Below are positions 1 to 8,337 of a DNA stretch of 64,000 nt, piece after piece. The translations under genes were made by a program, and so were the position numbers. How positions within the stretch are numbered: position 1 is the first letter of the stretch; every line of letters begins with the position of its first letter. This stretch comes from Alphaproteobacteria bacterium HT1-32 (GTDB lineage Bacteria > Pseudomonadota > Alphaproteobacteria > Rhodospirillales > HT1-32), in contig WJPL01000005.1 of the NCBI GenBank assembly GCA_009649675.1, forward strand, positions 1 to 64,000, written 5' to 3'. The notes under the pieces were generated by a model. The model worked only from the letters and a program-made list of their open reading frames with translations. It was not told where the DNA came from and did not search any database.

Positions 1-36
1 TGAAAATCACCTCAATACATAGACTTCCGGCATCGA

Positions 37-156
37 TGGCCTGGTGGCTATGGCGAGGGGCCTGCACCCGATCCCATCCCGAACTCGGAAGTGAAAACCC
101 TCAGCGCCAATGGTACTGCATCTTAAGGTGTGGGAGAGTAGGTCGCCGCCAGGCCT
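37..156 (+). rRNA. rrf: 5S ribosomal RNA
   Basis: The segment folds as a 5S rRNA of about 118 nt: the terminal helix pairs GGCCTGG (38-44) with CCAGGCC (149-155), and the internal part contains the conserved CCGAACTCGGAAGTGAAA block near 78-96. It is the last rRNA gene of an rrn operon whose 16S and 23S genes lie before the window. The tRNA-fMet 115 bp downstream fits the usual alphaproteobacterial order 16S-Ile-Ala-23S-5S-fMet. The exact ends are uncertain by a few bases. Confidence 0.95.
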
Positions 157-270
157 TCCATGTCGGAAGACTATGCAATGAGAGACAAGGGATACAGATC
201 CCGTCACCACAACACTTGTCCAGGATACCTCTCTCTCCCCTATACATCACAGAGGTATCCAACCACCCAA

Positions 271-348
<78 letters not shown>

Positions 349-357
349 TACTATCAA

Positions 358-390
358 GGCCTTAGCGCATTCCACGCTAGGGCCGTTTTT
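358..390 (+). terminator. intrinsic terminator after tRNA-fMet
   Basis: GGCCTTAGCG (358-367) pairs with CGCTAGGGCC (375-384), a 10-bp stem with one G-U pair and a 7-nt loop, followed by GTTTTT. It ends rrn/tRNA transcription just inside the island, so the element brings its own terminator; the ancestral one is probably the hairpin left beyond attR at 10517-10546. Confidence 0.85.
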
Positions 391-393
391 GCG

Positions 394-414
394 TCTGGAA
401 GCAGTTTGGAAGCA
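394..414 (+). promoter_or_regulatory. putative integrase arm-type sites, left end
   Basis: Two close copies of TGGAAGCA (TCTGGAAGCA at 394-403, TTTGGAAGCA at 405-414) lie 46 bp inside attL. The same doublet occurs at 10311-10331 near attR. The element's integrase has an N-terminal DUF4102-type domain that binds arm sites, so paired repeats at both ends are the expected partner sites. Assignment is by position and repetition only. The rest of 415-653 holds no feature I can name apart from the ribosome-binding site of the next gene. Confidence 0.6.
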
Positions 415-653
415 AGAAGAGGGTGAGACTTCTGAAGGTGATCAGATTTTGCTCAAGGAGGTTGAGCGCCATATCTATTTTCTGAACCGATCCCAACCAG
501 ATAACTATCAGAAGCATCTGACCTGAATAGAGCGTTGCTTGCATTTTGGGAAAAGCAACCTTGAAAACTTCTAGTCCAACAAGTTTTGCTTAATCTTCAT
601 TAGAAGTTTTTAATGCCTCATGATGGCAGCAATTCTTTTTGAAGGATGCATTT

Positions 654-1667
654 ATGTTTTTATCAAATGATGATCTTTCCCGGAAGATAAAAAACCTTGT
701 CGCTGAGGGCGGCAGTCGATGTGCGGTTGCTTTTGTCGGGAAGGAGGCTTTGGAGATTATCCCAAAATATCCGGCTAGGAATACACAGGTAATCTGCAAT
801 CTACTTAGCGGTGCTACCAACCCATATGCAATTGTAGAACTGATGAAACGCAGAAATTGTGAAGTCCGGCGGGTCGATGACCTTCACGCTAAGGTATATC
901 TTGGCGATACAAGAGCCATAATCACGTCAGCTAATCTATCAGCTAATGGCCTTGGCTATGAGACAGTCAATGGAATTAGCGGTTGGCAAGAGGCTGGCTA
1001 TGAGGTCACGGATGAGAACAAGCTTAAGGAAATCCGAGAGTGGTATAAGGCCTTGTGGAGCGATTCTTTAGAGATCAGTGATCGTGACATTGAAGAAGCG
1101 AAAGAGAGATGGTTTAAGCACCAAGGCTCTCGGCCAAGCAATAAGAGTTTTGAGGACTATGTGAGTAGTGGAGGGGGCAAGATCATGCTCGCCTGGGCAA
1201 CCACAGAACGAGCATGGGAGGTTACAGCTTCAGGTCGGCTAGCTGCTAAAAAACTAGGTAAGCAGGAAGAGAAAATTAGCGCTTTTATTGATGATGCAAT
1301 TGAAATAACGAAAGAAGATAAGGGGCTGTTTAAAACAGGAACATGGGTGCTTTGGTTTAGTATTGATGAAGGTGATAAACCTCAAGTCCGGGGTGAGACA
1401 CTGGAATGGTTCCAATGCGGACAATACATTCATAATGCCTATAAATTTTCAGATGACGACTATGAAAGGCCTGTCGTGACTCGGCTGTCCTCGAAAGGAG
1501 CCCAACCTTTTATTCTCGATAAAAAATTCAAGAAGAAATTTGTCATTAAAATGAATAACAAGATCAAGGTGGACCATGCCAGAATGTGTGATGATTTCAT
1601 TGGAGGTTTTTATAAAAAGTCAAAAGATGAATTTGAGCTTCTGAACTTTATGAAGGATGAATCCTGA
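654..1667 (+). CDS. PLD-family nuclease (BfiI/Nuc-like), putative restriction or defence protein
   Basis: A 337-residue protein with one phospholipase-D type motif: H78-x-K80-x4-D85 followed by TSANLS (S92, N94). Single-motif PLD enzymes such as Nuc and the restriction enzyme BfiI act as dimers and cut DNA without metal, and the length resembles BfiI (N-terminal nuclease, C-terminal DNA-binding domain). The C-terminal 170 residues are Lys-rich and unrecognised. Start: ATG at 654 has GAAGGA seven bases upstream; an in-frame TTG at 639 is less likely. No signal peptide, so cytoplasmic. It is the first gene inside the island, AT-rich, and shares the element with a type IIL restriction-modification enzyme, so a role in defence is inferred, not shown. 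Confidence 0.7.
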   Translation: MFLSNDDLSRKIKNLVAEGGSRCAVAFVGKEALEIIPKYPARNTQVICNLLSGATNPYAIVELMKRRNCEVRRVDDLHAKVYLGDTRAIITSANLSANGLGYETVNGISGWQEAGYEVTDENKLKEIREWYKALWSDSLEISDRDIEEAKERWFKHQGSRPSNKSFEDYVSSGGGKIMLAWATTERAWEVTASGRLAAKKLGKQEEKISAFIDDAIEITKEDKGLFKTGTWVLWFSIDEGDKPQVRGETLEWFQCGQYIHNAYKFSDDDYERPVVTRLSSKGAQPFILDKKFKKKFVIKMNNKIKVDHARMCDDFIGGFYKKSKDEFELLNFMKDES

Positions 1668-1766
1668 ATATTGTCACAAGAAGAGTATTGTAAAAAAATC
1701 TGTTTGTGTCTGAAAATATAGCAAGAAATTGGGAGTGGAAAGATGTAAGTATTTCTATTATTTGGG

Positions 1767-2006
1767 GTGATTATCTTCGTTGTTGTCGTGTTTTTAATAT
1801 TGTCGAAATTTGGAAAAGACCCGTCTCGAAAAACAAACGCAATGTTGGAAAGAGAACTTGATCTCCATGATCGAGTTATAGCGAATTCCGATGTGGGGTC
1901 GTCTTCCTATTTTCGACAGTTGGAAGCACGAAAAAGGGTAGCGACGAATTGGAGCGACGTGGCGCTGCAGAACGTAAAAGCGGTGTTTCGGAAAATTCCG
2001 AACTGA
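1767..2006 (+). CDS. small membrane-anchored protein of unknown function
   Basis: 79 residues starting at GTG 1767: one N-terminal hydrophobic segment (about residues 2-13, IIFVVVVFLIL) followed by a charged cytoplasmic tail (LERELDLHDR, QLEARKRV). No recognisable family. An in-frame stop at 1746 limits the start choice, and no good ribosome-binding site is visible. It overlaps the next ORF by 58 bp in another frame. The two could be separate overlapping genes, or one membrane protein broken by a frameshift around 1930-1950. Confidence 0.4.
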   Translation: MIIFVVVVFLILSKFGKDPSRKTNAMLERELDLHDRVIANSDVGSSSYFRQLEARKRVATNWSDVALQNVKAVFRKIPN

Positions 2007-2428
2007 CGGATGACGAGATACGAAAGTTAGTAACAGCTGGATATGAAGAGGGGTGGCGGCGATCAAAACTCAAACTGAAGGATGATGAAGACGCCCATGA
2101 GACTGCGTTGTTATCTGGGTTACTGGGTCGAATTTCAGGACCTAATGAATGGTCCTCTATCCCACATGAGATAGCTCAAGCGATAATGATGGAGACCTTG
2201 CCATTTAAATTCTCCGGTTCTCACGCTGAGGGGCGTCTAGCTCTGATAGAATATGCTGTATGGCGTGAGGTCCCTTCTCAAGCTGATGCTGCGTTGGTTC
2301 AACGTTCTGTCACCGCCATGGTTGAAAATATGAAGAATTCTGGTGATACGGATTTCCTTTTATCAGTTAAAAAGATGCCGCTTCCTTGGATCAAGTTGTT
2401 GCCGGAGGGCGTGCTTAATTCTCAGTGA
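1949..2428 (+). CDS. hypothetical protein, possibly continuation of the preceding ORF
   Basis: 159 residues from TTG 1949; the frame is open from 1871, so a slightly longer product is possible. It is soluble, rich in charged residues at the N terminus (LERRGAAERKSG, LTDDEIRKLV) and mostly helical by eye. No family recognised. It sits between the PLD nuclease and the type IIL enzyme in the AT-rich cargo part of the island. The weak start and the overlap with the upstream membrane ORF suggest a frameshifted single gene as an alternative. The following 2429-2694 shows no gene. Confidence 0.45.
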   Translation: MERRGAAERKSGVSENSELTDDEIRKLVTAGYEEGWRRSKLKLKDDEDAHETALLSGLLGRISGPNEWSSIPHEIAQAIMMETLPFKFSGSHAEGRLALIEYAVWREVPSQADAALVQRSVTAMVENMKNSGDTDFLLSVKKMPLPWIKLLPEGVLNSQ

Positions 2429-2694
2429 GTTATATTGAGAAATTATGTTTAAAACTGCGATTTCAAGAAAATGTCGAAGTCGTCCTTGCGGCCCGTGCGA
2501 GTACGAGATCAGCAAGTCTTATATTTAGTTAATGTGAGGCTTTGACCTGTGATCTGGCTATGAGCCGCTAAACAGTGACTGTATTATCCGAGACTGGTCC
2601 AAACACAATTGTCAGAGTTGTTCTGCGCAGTAATCTTTGACGTAATAAGAATGTACCTAGATCAACGATACATATCGTTTTGGGGCCAGCTTGA

Positions 2695-5600
2695 ATGGAT
2701 GATTTTACCATGGATCGTAGCCAGTTAGATGAATTTATCGAACGCTGGAAATCTTCTGGCGGAAGCGAGCATGCGAATTATCAGTTGTTCTTAGTTGAGT
2801 TGACCGAGCTACTCGGTTTGCCTCGACCAAATCCTGCTGCTGACAATAATGACAACGACGATTACAGGTTCGAACGTCCGGTAAAGTTCACGCATACAAG
2901 CCGAACGAGTGTAGGATTTATTGATCTGTATCGCAGTGGTTGCTTTATCCTCGAAACGAAACAGGGCGTAGATGCCAAAACCACGAAGCAGGCCGATTTG
3001 TCGAAGGGGACGCCGGCACCGAAACAAACACGTATCGGTCATGGTGTGAGAGGGACTGCTGCATGGGATGACACCATGCTCAAGGCGCGCAATCAGGCCG
3101 ACAACTACGCTCGTGCAGTATCAAAAGAAGATGGCTGGCCCCCGTTCCTTATAGTTGTCGATGTCGGTCATGTTATTGAGCTTTATGCTGATTTCTCGGG
3201 GCAAGGACACGGCTACAACCAGTTCCCTGACGGCAACGGCTACCGCATATATCTGGATGACCTGAGTAAAGACGAAACCCTCAATTTACTACGGATTATC
3301 TGGACCGACCCCAAGAGTCTTGATCCCTCGCTCAGGGCAGCTGAGGTTACGAGAGATATCGCCGGTCATCTTGCAGAGCTGGGAAAGAGTTTCGAGGCAC
3401 AGGGCCATGATAGTGAGGTTGTGGCCCGTTTTCTGATGCGCTGCCTGTTCTCCATGTTCGCGGAGGATGTGGAGTTGATTCCCAAGGACAGCTTTGTTGA
3501 TCTTTTGCGGAAACTGAGCGGCCATCCTCAAGACGCTCAACCTGCTCTGGCGGGACTATGGGAAGCAATGGACAAGGGCAAATTTGCCCATGGCTTGATG
3601 ACGAAAGTCAAGAAGTTCAACGGTGGGCTTTTCAAGGATTCCACGGCCTTACCGTTGAATGGTCTGCAACTTGACTTGCTGATAGAGGCTGCGGAAGCGG
3701 ACTGGAAACTGGTTGAACCTGCAATATTTGGAACGCTGCTGGAACGCGCTCTCGATAAGCGTCAACGCCATAAGCTGGGCGCGCATTACACGCCCCGCGC
3801 CTATGTCGAACGCCTCATTACACCAACGGTTATGGAGCCGCTGCGTGAAGATTGGCGAGATGTACAGACGGCGGTTCAGCGTCTCACGGAAGATGGAAAA
3901 AAAGACGAAGCTCTTAAGCTTGTTCGCAGCTTCCATACCCAGTTGTGCGAAACCCGGGTGCTGGACCCGGCCTGTGGCTCTGGTAATTTTTTGTATGTTG
4001 CACTGGAGATGATGAAACGCCTTGAAGGCGAAGTGACTTCATTGCTTGCCGAACTGGGCGAGCAACAGATTAACTACCTTACCATAGATCCGCATCAGTT
4101 TCTGGGGATTGAGCTGAATCCCTGGGCCGCAAATGTGGCCGAGTTGGTGCTGTGGATTGGTTATCTGCAATGGCATTTCCGAACCCATGGCACCGCCGCT
4201 CCTTCTGAGCCTGTGTTACGCGACTTCAAGAATATCATCAATGCGGACGCCGTGCTGGAGTGGTCCGACCGTTTGCCCCGCATGGATGCGGAAGGCAAGC
4301 CTGTCACCCGTTGGGATGGTGTGACAACCCTGCGCCATCCCGTGACGGGCGAAGAGGTGCCAGACCCCGGCGCCCGCGTTCGGGTCTATGACTATGCTGA
4401 ACCCAAGGCCACTCTGTGGCCCAAAGCCGACTTCATCGTGGGTAACCCTCCATTCATTGGCAATAAGAGGATGCGGGAACATCTTGGCGATGGCTATGTT
4501 GAAGCTCTTTGGAAAGCCTATCCGAAGGTGCCTCAAAGTGCTGACCTAGTTATGTTCTGGTGGGAAAAGGCTGCGTTAGCTGTTCGAACTTATGATTTAA
4601 AAAAGGGCAAGGGCACCCGCCGATTTGGCCTGATTACAACAAATTCTCTGCGACAGACCTTCAACCGTCGCGTGCTGGAGCCGCATCTTAACGACGCGAA
4701 AAAGCCACTCTCGCTTCTCTTTGCTATACCAGATCATCCTTGGGTCGATACACTTTATGGCGCCGCCGTGCGGATCGCTATGACCGTGGCGGCGGCGGGG
4801 AACCGGGCTGGGCGGCTGCTGATCGTGGCGACGGAGGATAAAAAGGAACTTCGAGAAGCTGACGGAATACCAGTGACTTTCGACCATCGTATCGGGAAAA
4901 TCTTCGCTAATTTACAGATCGGGGCGGATGTTGCTGGAGCTTCAATTCTCTTGGCGAACAGTGAACTCGCATATCAGGGTGTTACTCCGTTGGGAGAAGG
5001 CTTTCGAGTTACATTGAGCGAGGGAAGCAAGCACGAGAAGGCTATTCAAGATGGTGTATTGAGGCGATACACTAACGGAAAGCAGTTCTTGGCAGCAGTT
5101 GAGCCTAGCTTGATCGTAGATTTCTGGGGCCTATCAAAACAGGAAGCAATGGTGGGTTATCCAGATTTGTTTCAACAGATATTGGACTTGGTGAAACCAA
5201 AGCGGGACGAACAGAAACGTCAGGCGTACAAAAATAATTTTTGGGTCTTCGCTGAACCACGTAGTAAATTGAGGCAGTCGCTTTCGGGGTTAGATCGATA
5301 CATTGTTACATGCCGCACCGCGAAGCATAGGGTCTTTGGATTTTTAGAAGGCGATGTTCTTCCCGATGCAAAACTGATCGCGGTATGTTCAGATGATGCT
5401 GCGATTTTGGCGGTGCTTTCATCTCGAATTCACGTGACTTGGTCGATTGCAGCAGGGGCTTTCCTTGAAGACCGGCCTAACTACAATCATGCGGAATGCT
5501 TTAACCACTTTCCCTTCCCAGACCTAACCGCGGATCAGAAAACCCGCCTACGCTCATTGGGCGAGGAGTTGGATGCACACCGCAAACGCCAGCAGGCCGC

Positions 5601-6147
5601 CCACCCCAAGCTGACCCTAACCCATATGTACAACGTGCTGGAAAAGCTCCGCGCCGGAGAAACCATCGAAGGCAAGGACCGCGAGATTTACGATCAGGGC
5701 CTGATCGGCATCCTTCGTGAACTGCACGACCAGATCGACGCCGAGGTGGCGCGTACCTATGGCTGGCCTGTGGACCTAAGTGACGAAGACATCCTTTTGC
5801 GCCTTGTCGCGCTCAACAAGGAACGCGCCGAGGAAGAGGCGCGCGGCCATATTCGATGGCTCCGGCCAGAGTATCAAAACCCGAGCGGCCAACAGGCAGC
5901 CAAAGGCGAGCAAGCTGAACTCGATGTTGGCACTGCCGCCAAGATCGAACGGGCACCTTGGCCGAAAACCCTACCCGATCAGATCGCCGCTGTTCGGGAA
6001 ACCTTGCAAGATTTGGGCGAGGCCACGCCCGATCAGATCGCCCGCCGCTTCATTCGTGCGCGCACGACCAGCATCCAGCCGTTGCTGGAAAGTCTAGCCG
6101 CCCTTGGGCAGGCAAAGCAGGTCGGAGAAGGAAGATATATTCCCTGA
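2695..6147 (+). CDS. MmeI-like type IIL restriction-modification enzyme
   Basis: An 1150-residue bifunctional enzyme that should methylate one strand of its recognition site and cut DNA at a distance. Nuclease: D77-x9-E87-T-K89, the same D-x9-ExK spacing as MmeI. Methyltransferase: SAM motif VLDPACGSGNF at 422-432 and catalytic N584-P-P-F at 582-587 (gamma-class order). A target-recognition region follows and the C-terminal 100 residues resemble the MmeI C domain. The length matches the family (about 900-1150), so the gene looks intact. Start at ATG 2695; ATG 2710 is an alternative. A single polypeptide does all functions, so no separate specificity gene is needed. It is the main cargo of the island. 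The recognition sequence cannot be deduced here. Confidence 0.92.
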   Translation: MDDFTMDRSQLDEFIERWKSSGGSEHANYQLFLVELTELLGLPRPNPAADNNDNDDYRFERPVKFTHTSRTSVGFIDLYRSGCFILETKQGVDAKTTKQADLSKGTPAPKQTRIGHGVRGTAAWDDTMLKARNQADNYARAVSKEDGWPPFLIVVDVGHVIELYADFSGQGHGYNQFPDGNGYRIYLDDLSKDETLNLLRIIWTDPKSLDPSLRAAEVTRDIAGHLAELGKSFEAQGHDSEVVARFLMRCLFSMFAEDVELIPKDSFVDLLRKLSGHPQDAQPALAGLWEAMDKGKFAHGLMTKVKKFNGGLFKDSTALPLNGLQLDLLIEAAEADWKLVEPAIFGTLLERALDKRQRHKLGAHYTPRAYVERLITPTVMEPLREDWRDVQTAVQRLTEDGKKDEALKLVRSFHTQLCETRVLDPACGSGNFLYVALEMMKRLEGEVTSLLAELGEQQINYLTIDPHQFLGIELNPWAANVAELVLWIGYLQWHFRTHGTAAPSEPVLRDFKNIINADAVLEWSDRLPRMDAEGKPVTRWDGVTTLRHPVTGEEVPDPGARVRVYDYAEPKATLWPKADFIVGNPPFIGNKRMREHLGDGYVEALWKAYPKVPQSADLVMFWWEKAALAVRTYDLKKGKGTRRFGLITTNSLRQTFNRRVLEPHLNDAKKPLSLLFAIPDHPWVDTLYGAAVRIAMTVAAAGNRAGRLLIVATEDKKELREADGIPVTFDHRIGKIFANLQIGADVAGASILLANSELAYQGVTPLGEGFRVTLSEGSKHEKAIQDGVLRRYTNGKQFLAAVEPSLIVDFWGLSKQEAMVGYPDLFQQILDLVKPKRDEQKRQAYKNNFWVFAEPRSKLRQSLSGLDRYIVTCRTAKHRVFGFLEGDVLPDAKLIAVCSDDAAILAVLSSRIHVTWSIAAGAFLEDRPNYNHAECFNHFPFPDLTADQKTRLRSLGEELDAHRKRQQAAHPKLTLTHMYNVLEKLRAGETIEGKDREIYDQGLIGILRELHDQIDAEVARTYGWPVDLSDEDILLRLVALNKERAEEEARGHIRWLRPEYQNPSGQQAAKGEQAELDVGTAAKIERAPWPKTLPDQIAAVRETLQDLGEATPDQIARRFIRARTTSIQPLLESLAALGQAKQVGEGRYIP

Positions 6148-6230
6148 TTTGATCATTGGAAACTGTTAGTAATCCCAGACGATTTTTGGAGATTTTGGTT
6201 TTTAGCTTAGTCGCTAAAGTGACTACTTGT

Positions 6231-7382
6231 TCACTCCAAGAAAACCAGCCGGTCGCGTGTCCGTTTTATCGCCTTATGTAGCCCATCGCTGTTTGCCCGG
6301 ATACGCTCAGTGATTTCCTTGGCTACGAGTTGGGGCAATAAGCCTTCTATTTCCTCATCACTAAGGCCTTTGGAGACGCCAAGGCCGATAGCGTTTCCTG
6401 TGCATAGGGACAGATAGGTGTCTTGTGCGACCGTACGTTCGATTTCTTTCACCTGACCGGGTGTCAGGCCAGCGCGAAGCTCCGTGAGGTTCAGATCTGC
6501 TGTTTCCTGAGCCGCTTGCCATAGCGGGCTTAGGGTTTGTCGGGATACGTTACTGTCTCCCTGATGATCTGCCAGATAGCGGATGTTTGTCAGGGCGTTC
6601 ATAATCACGTCGCCAATGGAAGCTTCAAAATCTTCAACCGTGCTCAACTGGTACTTGTCATTGAGTTCACGCTTTCCCGCACGAACTTCCACGCGAAAGA
6701 CTTCCAAGTTTTTGTCATGCCGGTTTTTTCCCCAGGTCTCGAACCAGAAGAACTTCTGCCGTTCAATGGCTTCCCGGCGCTTGTCATAGATAATGATTTG
6801 ACGGCCCGGTTGTTTACCGATTGTCACACTTTCGACGCGACGCCCCCGCATAACCATAGAAGGCTGGTTATCGTCTGTGTCGTCGCTTTCGGTTTGTTTG
6901 CTCCAGTGTGGAGAAATCTTCGTGTGGGAATGCGCCACCACCTGATCCGGGTGTAACTCGAAACCGCGTGTTTCAAAGTCCATTGCGAAGTCTACGCGGT
7001 TGATGGAGTGGCCGGTTATACGCCCGCCCATTCCTTCGACTTCGTCCAGTAGTCGTTTGAATGTCTCGCGATAGCCATAGGCGAGCAGGGTTGTCGCTCG
7101 GGGTGAGGCGAACAGATTCCATTGCGCGGCATCTTTGTTCCGCTTGATCCACCATTTTGAACCAAGCGGCCCGGTATCGAGAGAATATCGATATCCGCCC
7201 TTTTTACCGTGGCCTTTTATATGCGCCTGTACCTGATCTGGTCCGATGCGCACGAGGACGGGTTCTTGCTGTGCCTCTGCCTGCTCCCGAGCTTCGTCCA
7301 GTTCCTTCATGACTGCTTCCGGGAGTGCGCCCTGAAACGCGATATCCAGAGTGTCGAAACCTGCATAAAGTAATTTCACCAT
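6231..7382 (-). CDS. Rep_trans-family replication initiator (or MobT-like relaxase)
   Basis: 383 residues with the features of the replication initiation factor family (rolling-circle initiators of pT181 type and the related MobT relaxases): an INRVDFAMDF motif about residues 127-136, a conserved IIIYDKRREA stretch near 196-205 and VFRVEVRAGKREL near 225-237. Such proteins nick one strand at a hairpin-bearing origin and join to it. Start ATG 7382 has GGAG eight bases upstream. Its leader holds a 10-bp hairpin and further palindromes (7414-7778), a plausible origin. In the island it would replicate the excised circle or mobilise it. The final 80 residues are unassigned. Replication initiator versus relaxase cannot be separated by eye. 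Confidence 0.82.
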   Translation of the reverse strand: MVKLLYAGFDTLDIAFQGALPEAVMKELDEAREQAEAQQEPVLVRIGPDQVQAHIKGHGKKGGYRYSLDTGPLGSKWWIKRNKDAAQWNLFASPRATTLLAYGYRETFKRLLDEVEGMGGRITGHSINRVDFAMDFETRGFELHPDQVVAHSHTKISPHWSKQTESDDTDDNQPSMVMRGRRVESVTIGKQPGRQIIIYDKRREAIERQKFFWFETWGKNRHDKNLEVFRVEVRAGKRELNDKYQLSTVEDFEASIGDVIMNALTNIRYLADHQGDSNVSRQTLSPLWQAAQETADLNLTELRAGLTPGQVKEIERTVAQDTYLSLCTGNAIGLGVSKGLSDEEIEGLLPQLVAKEITERIRANSDGLHKAIKRTRDRLVFLE

Positions 7383-7413
7383 TTTCTACGCTCCATTACG
7401 CGGAAGTAATTCT

Positions 7414-7442
7414 AGAGGGGGGTGTTACAAAGACCCCCCTCT
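7414..7442. repeat. inverted repeat in rep leader, candidate nick/origin hairpin
   Basis: AGAGGGGGGT (7414-7423) and ACCCCCCTCT (7433-7442) form a perfect 10-bp stem with a 9-nt loop, 31 bp upstream of the rep start. Rolling-circle initiators recognise such cruciforms. It could also act as an RNA hairpin controlling rep translation. Confidence 0.6.
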
Positions 7443-7473
7443 TGGTTTCCGAATGTCGATTAACGAAGGACGT

Positions 7474-7514
7474 GCGTGCGCCTTTGGCGCACGCTTTTTC
7501 GGCGCTGCGCGCCG
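7474..7514. repeat. two adjacent GC-rich hairpins
   Basis: GCGTGCGCC/GGCGCACGC (7474-7482, 7486-7494; 9-bp perfect stem, loop TTT) is followed by TTTTT and then CGGCGC/GCGCCG (7500-7505, 7509-7514; loop TGC). The first could terminate plus-strand transcription; together they resemble single-strand origin or nick-site hairpins. A G-rich run (7531-7548) follows. Confidence 0.6.
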
Positions 7515-7639
7515 ATGCCGCTTTTGTTTTAGGGGCGGGAAGGGGGGATTGCGGAAACGCTTCTGTTCTACTTGCCCGGCAGGGCCTGCGGAGAGGTTTG
7601 GGAGACCTGGGGGGATGTGCAGCTACGTACGGAACGTTT

Positions 7640-7778
7640 ACGTAGGTAGTGTCAGCCTGCCCTTTCCTTACGTAACGTAGGTAGGGCCGTGAGGAAGGTG
7701 CATTTCTATATATGTATATATAGAAACCGTCCTGACTGAGCGGGGTGAAGTGCATTCCTATATATAGATATATAGGAA
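7640..7778. other. origin-like repeat region: direct repeats and two 24-bp palindromes
   Basis: The 552-bp gene-free stretch between rep and the AlpA-like gene (7383-7934) contains ACGTAGGTAG twice (7640-7649, 7675-7684; 35 bp apart) and two perfect palindromes with 11-bp arms: TTTCTATATAT-GT (7703-7726) and TTCCTATATAT-AG (7755-7778), 52 bp apart and each preceded by GTGCA. Regular spacing on a 10.5-bp helix (about five turns) suggests a protein-binding array, either replication iterons or operators for the AlpA-like protein. A long minus-strand reading frame across this area is not believable as a gene. Confidence 0.65.
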
Positions 7779-7934
7779 AATAAGAGGTCTGGCCGGTCTG
7801 GCGCGTATCGCACCAGACTGCCCCTTGGAAGGAGAGCCGGAAGCTTTGCCTGTTACTACAGGCATTACACTCCCGGCCCCGCCCCCAAAAACCCAAACGG
7901 TGCGGCAAGCCCCGGTCGGGTAAAACTCTCTGTC

Positions 7935-8162
7935 TCACGGCTGATACTCGGAGGTGCTGTGAAACGTGTTTCCTGCGATCCACTCAAGTAAGTCGCCAAC
8001 CCGATATCTGATTGCTCTTTTCGAGAATTTCACAAACTTCGGTCCGCCGCCGCGTAACCTCCAGCCTTGAAGGGTACGCTGAGAGTAATTGAGCAGCGCC
8101 GCTGCTTCTTTCTCCTTGATCAGCTTGTTATGGTCTAACTTGTAAGTACTGCCGTCCTGCAT
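7935..8162 (-). CDS. AlpA/excisionase-like helix-turn-helix protein
   Basis: 75 residues with one winged HTH_17 (MerR-like) domain: KEKEAAALLNYSQRTLQGW recognition part followed by a basic GGGPKFVKF wing and the RYRVGDLLEWI end. Members act as excisionases or as activators of excision (AlpA type). Start ATG 8162 is preferred because GGAG lies six bases upstream; a TTG at 8198 would add 12 residues. It lies between the integrase pair and rep, 157 bp upstream of the TATATA palindromes that could be its operators. Likely role: directionality control of the island. Confidence 0.82.
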   Translation of the reverse strand: MQDGSTYKLDHNKLIKEKEAAALLNYSQRTLQGWRLRGGGPKFVKFSKRAIRYRVGDLLEWIAGNTFHSTSEYQP

Positions 8163-8337
8163 CTCTCGCTCCGAGTTACGTTTAATCTCGAAGCCCAAAC
8201 CTATAGAAAAGTTGATGACGTAATAGACGGCACAATAACTTTAATTGGATAGCCTGTTATGCAGATAGATGGTTCAAATAAAATATAATAAAATCAATAA
8301 TCTGAATGTTATAAGCAGAATTTGGATCGCTTGAATA

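Noticed and set aside
7396-7983. A 195-codon minus-strand reading frame across the origin-like region
   Set aside because: It runs through perfect palindromes and hairpins, has low-complexity Tyr-Ile repeats from the TATATA tracts, and overlaps the AlpA-like gene end. No family or ribosome-binding site supports it.
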